Both the position numbers and the translations under genes were made by a program. Below the pieces are notes generated by a model. That model ran no database searches. It was given only the letters and a program-made list of their open reading frames with translations, and was not told where the DNA came from. From NCBI GenBank assembly GCA_949066965.1, contig CARTDA010000006.1, positions 66,816-130,815 on the forward strand: a stretch of 64,000 nucleotides of DNA, given 5' to 3'. Below, piece by piece: positions 8,072-15,983 of the stretch (its first letter is position 1; each line of letters begins with the position of its first letter). This DNA comes from COE1 sp949066965. GTDB taxonomy: Bacteria > Bacillota > Clostridia > Lachnospirales > Lachnospiraceae.

Positions 8072-9370
8072 ATGTTTATACAACTTTTTAGCAACTACCT
8101 GGTCGGGCAGTCAGTCCTCACGATTGAACAGCGTGATTCTTTTCAGGAGGAAATCCAGAAGACACGTGTCAAACTGGGAACGATTGCGGTTGCTGACGGT
8201 CTTTTGACAGAGGCGCAGGCTGAGGAAATCAACCACCAGCAGACACAGCAGGACCGCCGTTTCGGTGACATTGCCGTGGAACTGGGATATCTGACAGAAG
8301 ATCAGATTACGGAGCTTCTCGGCAAGCAGGGCAATATTGCCATGAAATTTTTCCAGCTGCTGACGGACAACCTTGATATTTCTCTGGACTCCATCACGGA
8401 ACATCTTGCAGCCTTCCAGAAAGTACATGGTTTTACCGAAGCCGAAATTGAGGCCCTGAAAAAAGACGATTTTGACTCCATCATTCCGCTCTTTGCCACA
8501 GTGCGGGATCCTGCAATCACAGATCTCGCCGGTCTTGTGATGCGTAACCTGACGAGATTTGTCAACAATAACTTTTATTTTGGCAGAATGAAAAAGGCAT
8601 CGGATTACTCATACAGTATGCTTGCAGGCCAGAAATCACTCGGGGATTCGTTTGTCTATCTCGGTTTTGGCGCGACAAACGAGCTGGACGGTATTATCAG
8701 GCTTGCAAAAGACTATGCCAGGACAGTCACAATCTCAAACAGTGACGAAGTGTATGATGCCGTCTGCGAATTTGCCAACCTGAATAACGGTCTTTTTGCA
8801 TCCGTTCTCAGTGACGACGACATCTCCATCGATATGGTTCCGCCGGAAGTGTACCTGAATCAGCGGTTATCAGGCAGTGCATACTATATGCCCGTTTATT
8901 TCAATGATTCCGAATTTGACCTGATTATCTCCACTGACCCTGCCTTCAAGCCGGGAGACAAGCCGCATACCCTGAACCTGAAGAAAACAACACTGAACAC
9001 GGATACGTCAAGCACGCTGCCTACCGTTCTTGTTGTTGACGATTCCGCACTTATCAGGAAAATCCTGATCCAGCTGCTCAGCGAAAACGGCTTCATAATT
9101 GTGGGCGAGGCAGCAAACGGCGCCGAGGGTGTCGAGCTGTACAAGGACCTTGAGCCTGACTATGTGACGCTGGATATCACAATGCCTGTGATGGATGGCG
9201 TTGAGGCGCTGAAACAGATTAAGGGCTATGACCCCGAAGCAAAGGTTGCCATGGTTTCTGCCGCCGGTCAGAAGGACAAGCTGATGGATGCGCTGAAAAA
9301 CGGCGCCGAGCTGTTCTTCACAAAGCCGTTTAATTCACAGGAGGTCATCACAGGACTGAAAAGCTTTTAA
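8072..9370 (+). CDS. MshEN-like / CheX-like / receiver fusion protein
   Basis: Cytoplasmic signalling protein of 432 aa and one of few plus-strand genes. Residues 12-88 form two copies of the GspE/MshE N-terminal motif (LGTIAVADGLLTEAQAEE and FGDIAVELGYLTEDQITE), a fold that binds cyclic-di-GMP in some MshEN proteins. Residues ~145-300 resemble CheX, with the phosphatase signature ExxNxxxG intact (E233, N236, G240 in CEFANLNNG). Residues 317-432 are a complete receiver with acidic pocket VVDDS, phospho-Asp about D368 and Lys in FFTKPF. Start ATG 8072 follows AGAGAGG; the GTG at 8060 lacks a site. It may couple a phosphatase to its own receiver, which is inference. Confidence 0.8.
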   Translation: MFIQLFSNYLVGQSVLTIEQRDSFQEEIQKTRVKLGTIAVADGLLTEAQAEEINHQQTQQDRRFGDIAVELGYLTEDQITELLGKQGNIAMKFFQLLTDNLDISLDSITEHLAAFQKVHGFTEAEIEALKKDDFDSIIPLFATVRDPAITDLAGLVMRNLTRFVNNNFYFGRMKKASDYSYSMLAGQKSLGDSFVYLGFGATNELDGIIRLAKDYARTVTISNSDEVYDAVCEFANLNNGLFASVLSDDDISIDMVPPEVYLNQRLSGSAYYMPVYFNDSEFDLIISTDPAFKPGDKPHTLNLKKTTLNTDTSSTLPTVLVVDDSALIRKILIQLLSENGFIIVGEAANGAEGVELYKDLEPDYVTLDITMPVMDGVEALKQIKGYDPEAKVAMVSAAGQKDKLMDALKNGAELFFTKPFNSQEVITGLKSF

Positions 9371-9381
9371 TCTGAAATAAC

Positions 9382-9419
9382 AAAAACCCTGGGTGGAAGA
9401 ATTTCCATCCAGGGTTTTT
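9382..9419. terminator. bidirectional intrinsic terminator
   Basis: Stem AAAAACCCTGG / CCAGGGTTTTT with a TTTCC-containing loop. The A-run and T-run on either side let it serve both the plus-strand receiver gene ending at 9370 and the convergent amidase gene ending at 9425. Confidence 0.9.
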
Positions 9420-9424
9420 CTATA

Positions 9425-10432
9425 TTAAAGCTTATAGTGTTCCACGTCATAGAGCAGTTTTTCCCACGCGTCCTCATGGTTCACATAATATAACGGACAG
9501 CGTTTGCCGCCACAGTCATAATGACGCAGGATGTCCTTTGCCTCAAGGTGGTACTTGTCCGTCAGCCACACCAGCATGGCAATCAGGGAGTCATATGTTT
9601 CCTGCGTGAACGAGCCATCCTCCTCGATAAAACAGCATTCTATCGAGATAGAGTCCTTATTTCTGTTTACAACAGCATATGCCTCCTCCTCAAGCGGAAT
9701 ACACTGTATAATCTCGCCCTCATAGCCGATGATAAAATGCGCGCTCGCCGCGCGTTCATGCGTTTCTCCCAGGCTTTCAAAGTAGCTTCTGTTCTGCGCC
9801 GCCGATGTTTTCGGATTTGCCGTGTAATGGACAAAGATATTATTGACGCTGCCAAGCTTCGTTCCGGGGCGGTTATACTCGCTTATCGTAAGAAAATCCT
9901 CCACAATCTCAGGCTTTTTCGCATCACTGCTGTCGCCCACGACAGGAATGTCATCCAGGATGGAATGAAATGTCGTGTCGCCCTTGCCCTTCACATTTGC
10001 ATTCGAGTAAAATATCTTTCCCATAGAAAACACAGTTACTGCCAATACCATAACCCATAAGGCAGCCAGACTACGGTAAATCGTTCTCTGCCTGCGCCTG
10101 ACCTTCTGTCGCTTCAATCTCCGTATATTATCTGCCCTGTTGTACTGCCTCCCTGTTCGTATCGGTTCTATTGTCCTTGGGTTTCCTGTCCTTACCGTAC
10201 CAGCCGGTCTCACCCGCCCTGCTGCCCTCGGATTCCCAGCCCTTACCGGCTCTGCAAGCCTTGGATTCCTCACCCTTACAGGCTCCGCTGCCCTTGGACT
10301 CCTTATCCTGATTGGCTCCACTGTCCTTTGCCTTCCGGTATTTACTGCCCTCCTCTGCCTGTTCTGATTCCCCGACGGGCTGACCACCTGCCACAATTCC
10401 AATTCCCGACTCTGACGCGCTTGATTTCCCAT
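9425..10432 (-). CDS. membrane-anchored N-acetylmuramoyl-L-alanine amidase with Arg/Pro-rich cytoplasmic tail
   Basis: Cleaves the amide bond between MurNAc and the stem peptide. The C-terminal ~165 residues are an Amidase_2/PGRP domain: VHYTAN carries the first zinc His, and RHYDCGGKRCP the second His and the Cys used as third ligand in this subgroup. One membrane helix (about residues 122-141) places this domain outside. The ~120 residues before it are highly basic and contain an 11-residue repeat of the form RNPRxAEPVRx, residues ~41-95, encoded by a degenerate 33-bp DNA repeat. Such a tail is not part of the usual family and could bind nucleic acid or membrane. Length 335 aa; start has AGGAG upstream. 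Confidence 0.85.
   Translation of the reverse strand: MGNQARQSRELELWQVVSPSGNQNRQRRAVNTGRQRTVEPIRIRSPRAAEPVRVRNPRLAEPVRAGNPRAAGRVRPAGTVRTGNPRTIEPIRTGRQYNRADNIRRLKRQKVRRRQRTIYRSLAALWVMVLAVTVFSMGKIFYSNANVKGKGDTTFHSILDDIPVVGDSSDAKKPEIVEDFLTISEYNRPGTKLGSVNNIFVHYTANPKTSAAQNRSYFESLGETHERAASAHFIIGYEGEIIQCIPLEEEAYAVVNRNKDSISIECCFIEEDGSFTQETYDSLIAMLVWLTDKYHLEAKDILRHYDCGGKRCPLYYVNHEDAWEKLLYDVEHYKL
10148..10324 (-). repeat. degenerate 33-bp coding repeat in amidase gene
   Basis: About four to five degenerate 33-bp units encode an 11-residue repeat with Pro at residues 46, 57 and 68, then a disturbed copy. The frame is kept, so units could be gained or lost without breaking the enzyme. Confidence 0.7.
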
Positions 10433-10577
10433 AGTACTTCTCCTATAACATTATCTTTTGCACTTCCTATATATTAGACGCTAAAAGAGGACAAAAGGTT
10501 TCATTTTTCGCAAAATTTTTTCTAAAAATATTATAAATCATCAAGCTCTATTTTTTCTCTAAAAATCATTAAATTTT

Positions 10578-11543
10578 TTATAATCTAACCGCATACCCCA
10601 GCCTGTTTATAAGCGCCCTGTCTGTCCGGGCTGTGATTCCGGCAGTTGTGAGCATGTCGCCCGAAATCGCGGCATTCGCCCCGCTGCGGAAACACTTCTC
10701 CCCCTTGTCGCTCAGAAGCCCGCGTCCCCCGGCCAGACGGATAACCCCATCGGGTATCAGGAAACGGAAAATGGAAACGATACGGCAAAATTCATCATCT
10801 GACAGGATTTTGTTGTTTTCATACGGTGTCCCTTTTATCGGATTCAGCAGATTGACAGGAACCGACTTTACCCCCAACTCCCGCAACGCCAGCGCCATGT
10901 CGATTCGATTCCCCATCGTCTCGCCAAGTCCCATGATGCCTCCTGAGCAGACCTCCAGGCCGGCACGTTTCGCCGCTTTTATTGTTGCTATTTTTTCATC
11001 ATAGGAATGTGTCGTGCAGACTTTTGGGAAAAATTCCCGCGATGCCTCAAGATTACAGTGTACCCTCGATGCGCCAGCCTGCTTTATTTTACGGAATTGC
11101 TGCTCGTCCAGAAGCCCAAACGATACACAGATTTGAATATCCACGTTCCTGCGGATTTCCCGGATGCTCTCACATGCCTGATCCACCTCCTGCGCGCTCA
11201 GGCTTCTCCCTGAAGTCACAACAGAATACCGCAGAACTCCCTGCTCCTTATTATGCCGTGCCCCCGCAAGCAGCTCCTCTGTCGGCAAAAGCGGGTAAGT
11301 TTCTTTACAGTCCGTATGGTAATGTGCACTCTGGGCGCAGTATTTACAATCCTCTGAGCATTTTCCACACTTGCCGTTTATGATTGTGCACATGTCAAAA
11401 CGGTTTCCGCACATTTTTTCCCGGATTTCATTGGCAGCAGCCGCAAGCGCATCCAGCGGCTCCCCCGCCAGTGCAGCTGCCTCATCATATGATATATCTG
11501 CTCCTTCGTATATCTTTTGCTTTAATTCTTCTGTAAGACTCAT
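10578..11543 (-). CDS. bioB: biotin synthase
   Basis: Radical SAM enzyme that inserts sulfur into dethiobiotin, the last step of biotin synthesis. The 4Fe-4S motif CSEDCKYC gives Cys ligands at about residues 62, 66 and 69; YNLEASRE-like HCNLEASREFF, GIMGLGET and the Arg of RLAGGRG (ligand to the 2Fe-2S cluster) are all present. Length 321 aa is typical. No other bio synthesis gene is nearby, so dethiobiotin must come from elsewhere in the genome or from outside. A BirA-type operator overlaps the predicted promoter just upstream, and bioY at 32.7 kb carries the same operator layout. Confidence 0.96.
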   Translation of the reverse strand: MSLTEELKQKIYEGADISYDEAAALAGEPLDALAAAANEIREKMCGNRFDMCTIINGKCGKCSEDCKYCAQSAHYHTDCKETYPLLPTEELLAGARHNKEQGVLRYSVVTSGRSLSAQEVDQACESIREIRRNVDIQICVSFGLLDEQQFRKIKQAGASRVHCNLEASREFFPKVCTTHSYDEKIATIKAAKRAGLEVCSGGIMGLGETMGNRIDMALALRELGVKSVPVNLLNPIKGTPYENNKILSDDEFCRIVSIFRFLIPDGVIRLAGGRGLLSDKGEKCFRSGANAAISGDMLTTAGITARTDRALINRLGYAVRL

Positions 11544-11556
11544 ACCCTGCCTCCCT

Positions 11557-11588
11557 ATGTTAACTTATTTCTTCTTATAGGTTAACAT
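11557..11588 (-). promoter_or_regulatory. BirA operator of bioB
   Basis: Perfect 8-bp arms ATGTTAAC and GTTAACAT separated by 16 bp, the layout of Firmicutes BirA sites (GTTAAC-type half-sites 14-16 bp apart). It overlaps a candidate minus-strand promoter: -35 TTGACT at 11602-11607, 17-bp spacer, weak -10 TAACCT at 11579-11584. BirA loaded with biotinyl-AMP is expected to repress bioB from here. The bioY operator at 33294-33325 has the same 16-bp spacing. Confidence 0.85.
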
Positions 11589-11615
11589 TTGTACAGTAAG
11601 AAGTCAAGCCGCATT

Positions 11616-12986
11616 TCATCCATACTTCGGGCTCTTTATCCACTTACCTCCCAAAAACCGTACCGAAAAGATAATGGCCCTGACTGTCCAGTCCGCGAAC
11701 ATGCCAATCCATACAGCCATCGGGCCAAAATGGTATACCCGCACAAGATAAATGCACAGCACAACCCGGCAGCACCACATGGTTACCGTGGAGACAATCA
11801 TGGAAAACCGCACATCGCCTGCCGCCCGCAGTCCATAGGATATAACAAAGGAGCCAACCCACACAAGCGGCTTGACAATCGTAATTGCCGTAAGCATCTC
11901 AAAACACATCTGCGCCGCCTCCGGCTCCATGCCGGCAATCCACGTAACAGGCTTTGTGATGGCAAACACAAACAGGCAGGAGACAAGAATCCCTGCCCAT
12001 GCAACACCTGACAGCTTTACAATATAATATTTTGCCTCCTCTTTTCTGCCAGCCCCGATACACTGTCCGACCACTGTCATCAGTCCAATTCCGATGCCGA
12101 TGCCAAAAACACCGTTCAGGGTTTCCAGTATGTTCGCCATCGCCTGTGCCGCTATCGCCACTGTTCCCATTGTCGAGACCGTCGACTGTATCGCAAGCTT
12201 CCCGAACTGAAACATGCCATTCTCGATACCGGACGGAATGCCTATTGCCATTATTTTCCATATCAGCGGCATATCCGGCCTGATCCGGAAATAATCCCTG
12301 ACCACGATGACCTGACGCGGTTTCCTGAGATAACAGAATATCACAGCCGTGCAAAATACCCTTGATGTCAGCGTCGCAAGCGCAGCCCCCGCCACACTCC
12401 ATTGAAATCCATAGATAAATATGGCATTTCCCGCGATGTTGAGAACATTGGAGATAACGGACACCTTCATGGGAAACCGGGAATTTCCTCCCGCCCGGAA
12501 AAACGCGGCACCCACGCTGAAAAGCGCCAGAAACGGATAGGAAATCACGGTAATCAGAAAATACACAAGGCACCCGCTCATTACCTGTTCCTCGACTTCC
12601 CCGAATATCAGCCGGAGCAGCCTTTCCCGCCCTATCAGGCATATCAGCATAACGCCCACTGAAATCACGGTGACTGTGAGTACAACCTGCCTTGCCGCCT
12701 TGTTGGACTGTCTTGTATCACCGCTTCCCAGATACTGTGAACAGATGATTGCCGCGCCTGCCGCCATGGCAGAAAACACCTGGATGATCAGGTTGTTGAA
12801 GGAATCCACCAGTGATACCGCAGAAATGGCTTCGCTCCCGACTGTCGATACCATCGTGGTATCAACCATCCCCATAAAGGAATTCAGCAGCTGCTCCACG
12901 ACAATCGGCACAAGCAGCAGGAGTAACGCCCTGTTGTCAAAGAGAATATTGTTCCAGTCTATTTTATTTTTATCATACAGTTTCAT
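11616..12986 (-). CDS. MATE family efflux transporter
   Basis: Cation-coupled multidrug/metabolite antiporter in the inner membrane, 456 aa, the usual MATE length. About twelve hydrophobic helices in two homologous halves are visible; the N-half contains VVEQLLNSFMGMVDTTMVS, which matches the MatE family start, and GNAIFIYGFQWSVAGAALAT is the conserved mid-protein loop. It follows the larC::HAD gene by 16 bp, with a ribosome site AGAAGG eight bases from ATG 12986, so it is probably the last gene of a larB-larC-MATE operon. bioB downstream has its own promoter. Substrate unknown; no functional tie to the Lar pathway is proven. Confidence 0.9.
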   Translation of the reverse strand: MKLYDKNKIDWNNILFDNRALLLLLVPIVVEQLLNSFMGMVDTTMVSTVGSEAISAVSLVDSFNNLIIQVFSAMAAGAAIICSQYLGSGDTRQSNKAARQVVLTVTVISVGVMLICLIGRERLLRLIFGEVEEQVMSGCLVYFLITVISYPFLALFSVGAAFFRAGGNSRFPMKVSVISNVLNIAGNAIFIYGFQWSVAGAALATLTSRVFCTAVIFCYLRKPRQVIVVRDYFRIRPDMPLIWKIMAIGIPSGIENGMFQFGKLAIQSTVSTMGTVAIAAQAMANILETLNGVFGIGIGIGLMTVVGQCIGAGRKEEAKYYIVKLSGVAWAGILVSCLFVFAITKPVTWIAGMEPEAAQMCFEMLTAITIVKPLVWVGSFVISYGLRAAGDVRFSMIVSTVTMWCCRVVLCIYLVRVYHFGPMAVWIGMFADWTVRAIIFSVRFLGGKWIKSPKYG

Positions 12987-13002
12987 TTGTCCGACCTTCT
13001 AT

Positions 13003-14961
13003 TTACAGATTCATCTCTTTTAGGACTTTCATGATTTCCACCGGCTTCTCCACAAACGTTTCCGCCCCATGTTCCACGAGGAATTCCCTGTCACGGAAAC
13101 CCCAGAGCACACTGATACATGGAAGACCCGCGTTTTTTGCCGTTGCAAGGTCCACGTCCGAATCCCCGACATAGACTGTCTCCTCCCTTGTCTTCCCCAG
13201 CTCCTTCAGGGCAAGGTTCACGCTGTCCGGATAGGGCTTTCGCTGCAAATGCTCCCTGTCTCCGATTGCGACATCTACCTGCGGAAAATATTTGTTTGTC
13301 AAGTCCTGTACTGCCGAATCAATTTTGTTGGACACAATGGCAAGCGTGTAGCCGCTGTTTTTGAGCACATCCAGAAGTTCCGGTATTCCGTCATATGCCC
13401 TTGTCGCATCATTGCAGTGTTCCCCATAATACTGCTTGAACGCGTCAAACGCCCTGTCAAAATCCGGATTGTTTTCCCCATAAGGCACCGCGCGTACCAT
13501 AAGCTTTTTCACACCATTTCCCACAAAACGCCTCACCTCGTCCAATGTGCGCCTTGGCATTCCGCAAAAATCCATTGCATGGTTGACGGCCTCCTTTAAG
13601 TCTTCCAGCGTATCCAGGAGTGTGCCATCCAGGTCAAAAACAACGGTTGTTATTTTCTTATTGGGCTGCCTTCCATGGTTTAGCTCTGCAAACACCCTGT
13701 TGTATGCCTCAAGATACGGAATGCCGTTCTCCTTGCAGACTGCCGCCAGACAATCATATTCGGGATAAGTCCGTCCGCCGCACGCCTTCACTTCAAGCTT
13801 TCCCAGGCTGGTAGCCGCCACACGTTTTTCCCTGCTTAACACCGTGCGCTCCATCTCCACACGCCTGATGCCTATTGTGGTCGTCTCATCAAAGATAATT
13901 CGTTCAAGTGCAGAAATGTTCTCCTTGTCACAAATGACATTCAGCTGGTATGCCGGCCGGTTCTTTTTCATGTAGACAGGCGTGTAAAACACATCCCTTG
14001 CCCCGGCATCAAAAAGCCGTTCCGTCAGATAGCCAAATGCCTCGCCTGAACAGTCGTCAATGTTGGATTCCAGTTTGTATATGACATCCTTTTCCTGCGA
14101 CAGCTCCTCAAGAACCATGGCTCTTAACAGGCTTGCCTTCTCATAATTCCGCTTTCCGGCGCCAATGCCCAGTGCAGCAACCTTAAATTTCTGCGGCAGG
14201 CTGTCCCTTGTCCTGGCAGCCGCAGCGATTGCAGCCCCTGTCGGTGTCACAAACTCGCCCTGCTGCTCCATAAAGTGCATGGGGAGTCCATATGCTTCCA
14301 CAATATTTGCCGTTGCAGGAACCGGAACCGGAAGAATGCCATGCTGGCAGCGCACACTGCCATGTCCCTCATACAATTCCGATACCACGACATCCGTTAT
14401 CTGGTATTTTTCCCTGACTGCATCCATGCATACGGCAGCAGACAGAATGTCAACAATCGAATCCACTGCGCCGACCTCATGAAAATGCACTTCACTGACA
14501 GGTTTATTATGTGCCTTTGACTCTGCGTCAGCAAGTATCCCAAAGATGCGAAACGCCAGCTTCCTTGCCCCATCCGTAAGCTTTGCCCGATTTAAAATTT
14601 CTGTTATCTCAGCCATTCCCCTGTGCGCATGGTGATGGTGTTCGTGATGCGCATGATCATGGTTATGAACACCGTCATCCTCTGCATGACCATGATGATG
14701 ACCTTGCGTATGCCCATGAAGATATGACATATCATGGTCATGATTTTCATGCGCCTTGTCGAGCACTACATCAAAATCACAGGCATCAATCCCGGCTTTC
14801 TGCACTCTTTTTATCGCAGTCTCAAATCCCGGAACAAGCGGCCGGATACTGTCCACCGCTTCATTAAGCAAATTCCTGTCCACACCCAGGTCCAGCAGCG
14901 CCGCGACAGTCATGTCACCGCTAATCCCTGCATAGCACTCCAAATACAATACTTTTTTCAT
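13003..14961 (-). CDS. larC: LarC nickel insertase fused to a HAD phosphatase
   Basis: Residues 1-~430 are LarC (DUF111), the CTP-dependent cyclometallase that inserts nickel into the pyridinium-3,5-bisthiocarboxylate mononucleotide (pincer) cofactor of lactate racemase-like enzymes. Between residues 71 and 113 lies a very His-rich stretch (for example HGHTQGHHHGH, HHEHHHHAH), a likely nickel store. Residues ~436-652 are a phosphoglycolate-phosphatase-like HAD domain: FDLDGTLLD at 442-450, SNK for motif II, and GDSDVDLATA for motif IV. The frame is uninterrupted, unlike the lactobacillar larC1/larC2 frameshift arrangement. larB lies 30 bp upstream and a MATE gene follows. The job of the HAD half is unknown. 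Confidence 0.88.
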   Translation of the reverse strand: MKKVLYLECYAGISGDMTVAALLDLGVDRNLLNEAVDSIRPLVPGFETAIKRVQKAGIDACDFDVVLDKAHENHDHDMSYLHGHTQGHHHGHAEDDGVHNHDHAHHEHHHHAHRGMAEITEILNRAKLTDGARKLAFRIFGILADAESKAHNKPVSEVHFHEVGAVDSIVDILSAAVCMDAVREKYQITDVVVSELYEGHGSVRCQHGILPVPVPATANIVEAYGLPMHFMEQQGEFVTPTGAAIAAAARTRDSLPQKFKVAALGIGAGKRNYEKASLLRAMVLEELSQEKDVIYKLESNIDDCSGEAFGYLTERLFDAGARDVFYTPVYMKKNRPAYQLNVICDKENISALERIIFDETTTIGIRRVEMERTVLSREKRVAATSLGKLEVKACGGRTYPEYDCLAAVCKENGIPYLEAYNRVFAELNHGRQPNKKITTVVFDLDGTLLDTLEDLKEAVNHAMDFCGMPRRTLDEVRRFVGNGVKKLMVRAVPYGENNPDFDRAFDAFKQYYGEHCNDATRAYDGIPELLDVLKNSGYTLAIVSNKIDSAVQDLTNKYFPQVDVAIGDREHLQRKPYPDSVNLALKELGKTREETVYVGDSDVDLATAKNAGLPCISVLWGFRDREFLVEHGAETFVEKPVEIMKVLKEMNL

Positions 14962-14991
14962 AACAATCCTCCATTCCTGCCATCCCTATTT

Positions 14992-15783
14992 TCAGACTGC
15001 AAGCCTGTTAATCTGTGTCGCCATATATCCTGCGCCATAGCCATTGTCAATATTGACTACCGCAATCCCGTTCGCGCAGGAGTTAATCATTGTCAGGAGC
15101 GCAGACAATCCATGAAGGTTCGCGCCATAGCCCACGGACGTCGGGACTGCGATGACCGGGTTGCTGACAAGCCCGCCTATCACGCTTGCCAGCGCGCCCT
15201 CCATGCCCGCCACTGCCACCACGCAGTTTGCCTCCTGTATTGTCTGCGTATTTGCAAGCAGCCTGTGCAGACCGCTCACCCCCACGTCATAGATACGCTC
15301 CACATGTGCACCGAAGTATTCCGCCGTCTGCGCTGCCTCCTCCGCCACGGGAATATCCGCTGTTCCCGCCGTGCAGACCGCAATCTTTCCGACCCGGTTC
15401 GCTGCCTTTTGTGCCGCATTGTCCTCTATCTTCAAAATCCGCGACACACTGTCATACTGTACCTGTGCAAGCACCCTCCTCACAAGCTCGTACTGTTGCG
15501 CACTTGCCCTTGTTCCAAACACTTCCCCATTCTGCTCATACATTTTACAATAGATAGAAACCAGGTATTCATCCGGTTTTCCCGCACAAAAAATAACCTC
15601 CGGAAATCCGGAACGAAGTTCCCTCTGCGTGTCAAGCTTTGCAAATCCCATTTCTTCATAACCCCTTTGTCCATATGGAAATGGGCGCAGATACTGTTCC
15701 GCCTCAGCTGCCGTCATAATGCCATCCTGTACTTTTTGTAATATACTCCTAATGTCTGTTTTATTATCCATGTCCTTCTGCAT
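14992..15783 (-). CDS. larB: LarB, nickel-pincer cofactor biosynthesis
   Basis: Carboxylates and hydrolyses nicotinic acid adenine dinucleotide to pyridinium-3,5-biscarboxylate mononucleotide, the first step of the nickel-pincer cofactor. The C-terminal half is PurE-like: GTADIPVAEEAAQTAEYFGA, VAGMEGALASVIGGL and the conserved PTSVGYGA segment are clear. I choose ATG 15783 (MQKDMDNKTDIRS, 263 aa) because AGGTGG sits six bases upstream; the open frame further out has no good site. Directly upstream is a 7-bp-stem hairpin (CAGCAGG / CCTGCTG) that may affect translation. larC::HAD follows 30 bp downstream. larE and larA are not in the window. Confidence 0.9.
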   Translation of the reverse strand: MQKDMDNKTDIRSILQKVQDGIMTAAEAEQYLRPFPYGQRGYEEMGFAKLDTQRELRSGFPEVIFCAGKPDEYLVSIYCKMYEQNGEVFGTRASAQQYELVRRVLAQVQYDSVSRILKIEDNAAQKAANRVGKIAVCTAGTADIPVAEEAAQTAEYFGAHVERIYDVGVSGLHRLLANTQTIQEANCVVAVAGMEGALASVIGGLVSNPVIAVPTSVGYGANLHGLSALLTMINSCANGIAVVNIDNGYGAGYMATQINRLAV

Positions 15784-15950
15784 CCATATCCACCTTTCCA
15801 GCAGGAATGTCCTTCTCCCTGCTGACATATCTCCTTTAGACGCCCACATGCACTCAAGCAGGGAAGAGACATCTTCCCCTACTCGCCATGCGACCCATGC
15901 GCCGCCTTAGCGGCATATTTCATCTGCAAGGGTCTGCGCATAAACAGGCG

Positions 15951-15972
15951 CAACCACAACTGTTGCGCCCTA
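15951..15972 (-). terminator. hairpin after the GGDEF/EAL gene
   Basis: Minus-strand stem GGCGCAAC / GTTGCGCC with a seven-base loop, 12 bp after the stop at 15984. The T-rich tail (TGTTTATG) is weak, so this may be a leaky terminator. Confidence 0.55.
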
Positions 15973-15983
15973 AAATAGTCCCA

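Noticed and set aside
14734..15741. 335-codon open frame on the plus strand
   Set aside because: It lies antisense to larC and larB, which have clear family motifs; its translation has no family features and no ribosome site.
15784..15983. NiCo-type riboswitch upstream of larB
   Set aside because: The leader has hairpins but I could not find the conserved four-way-junction sequences of that class.
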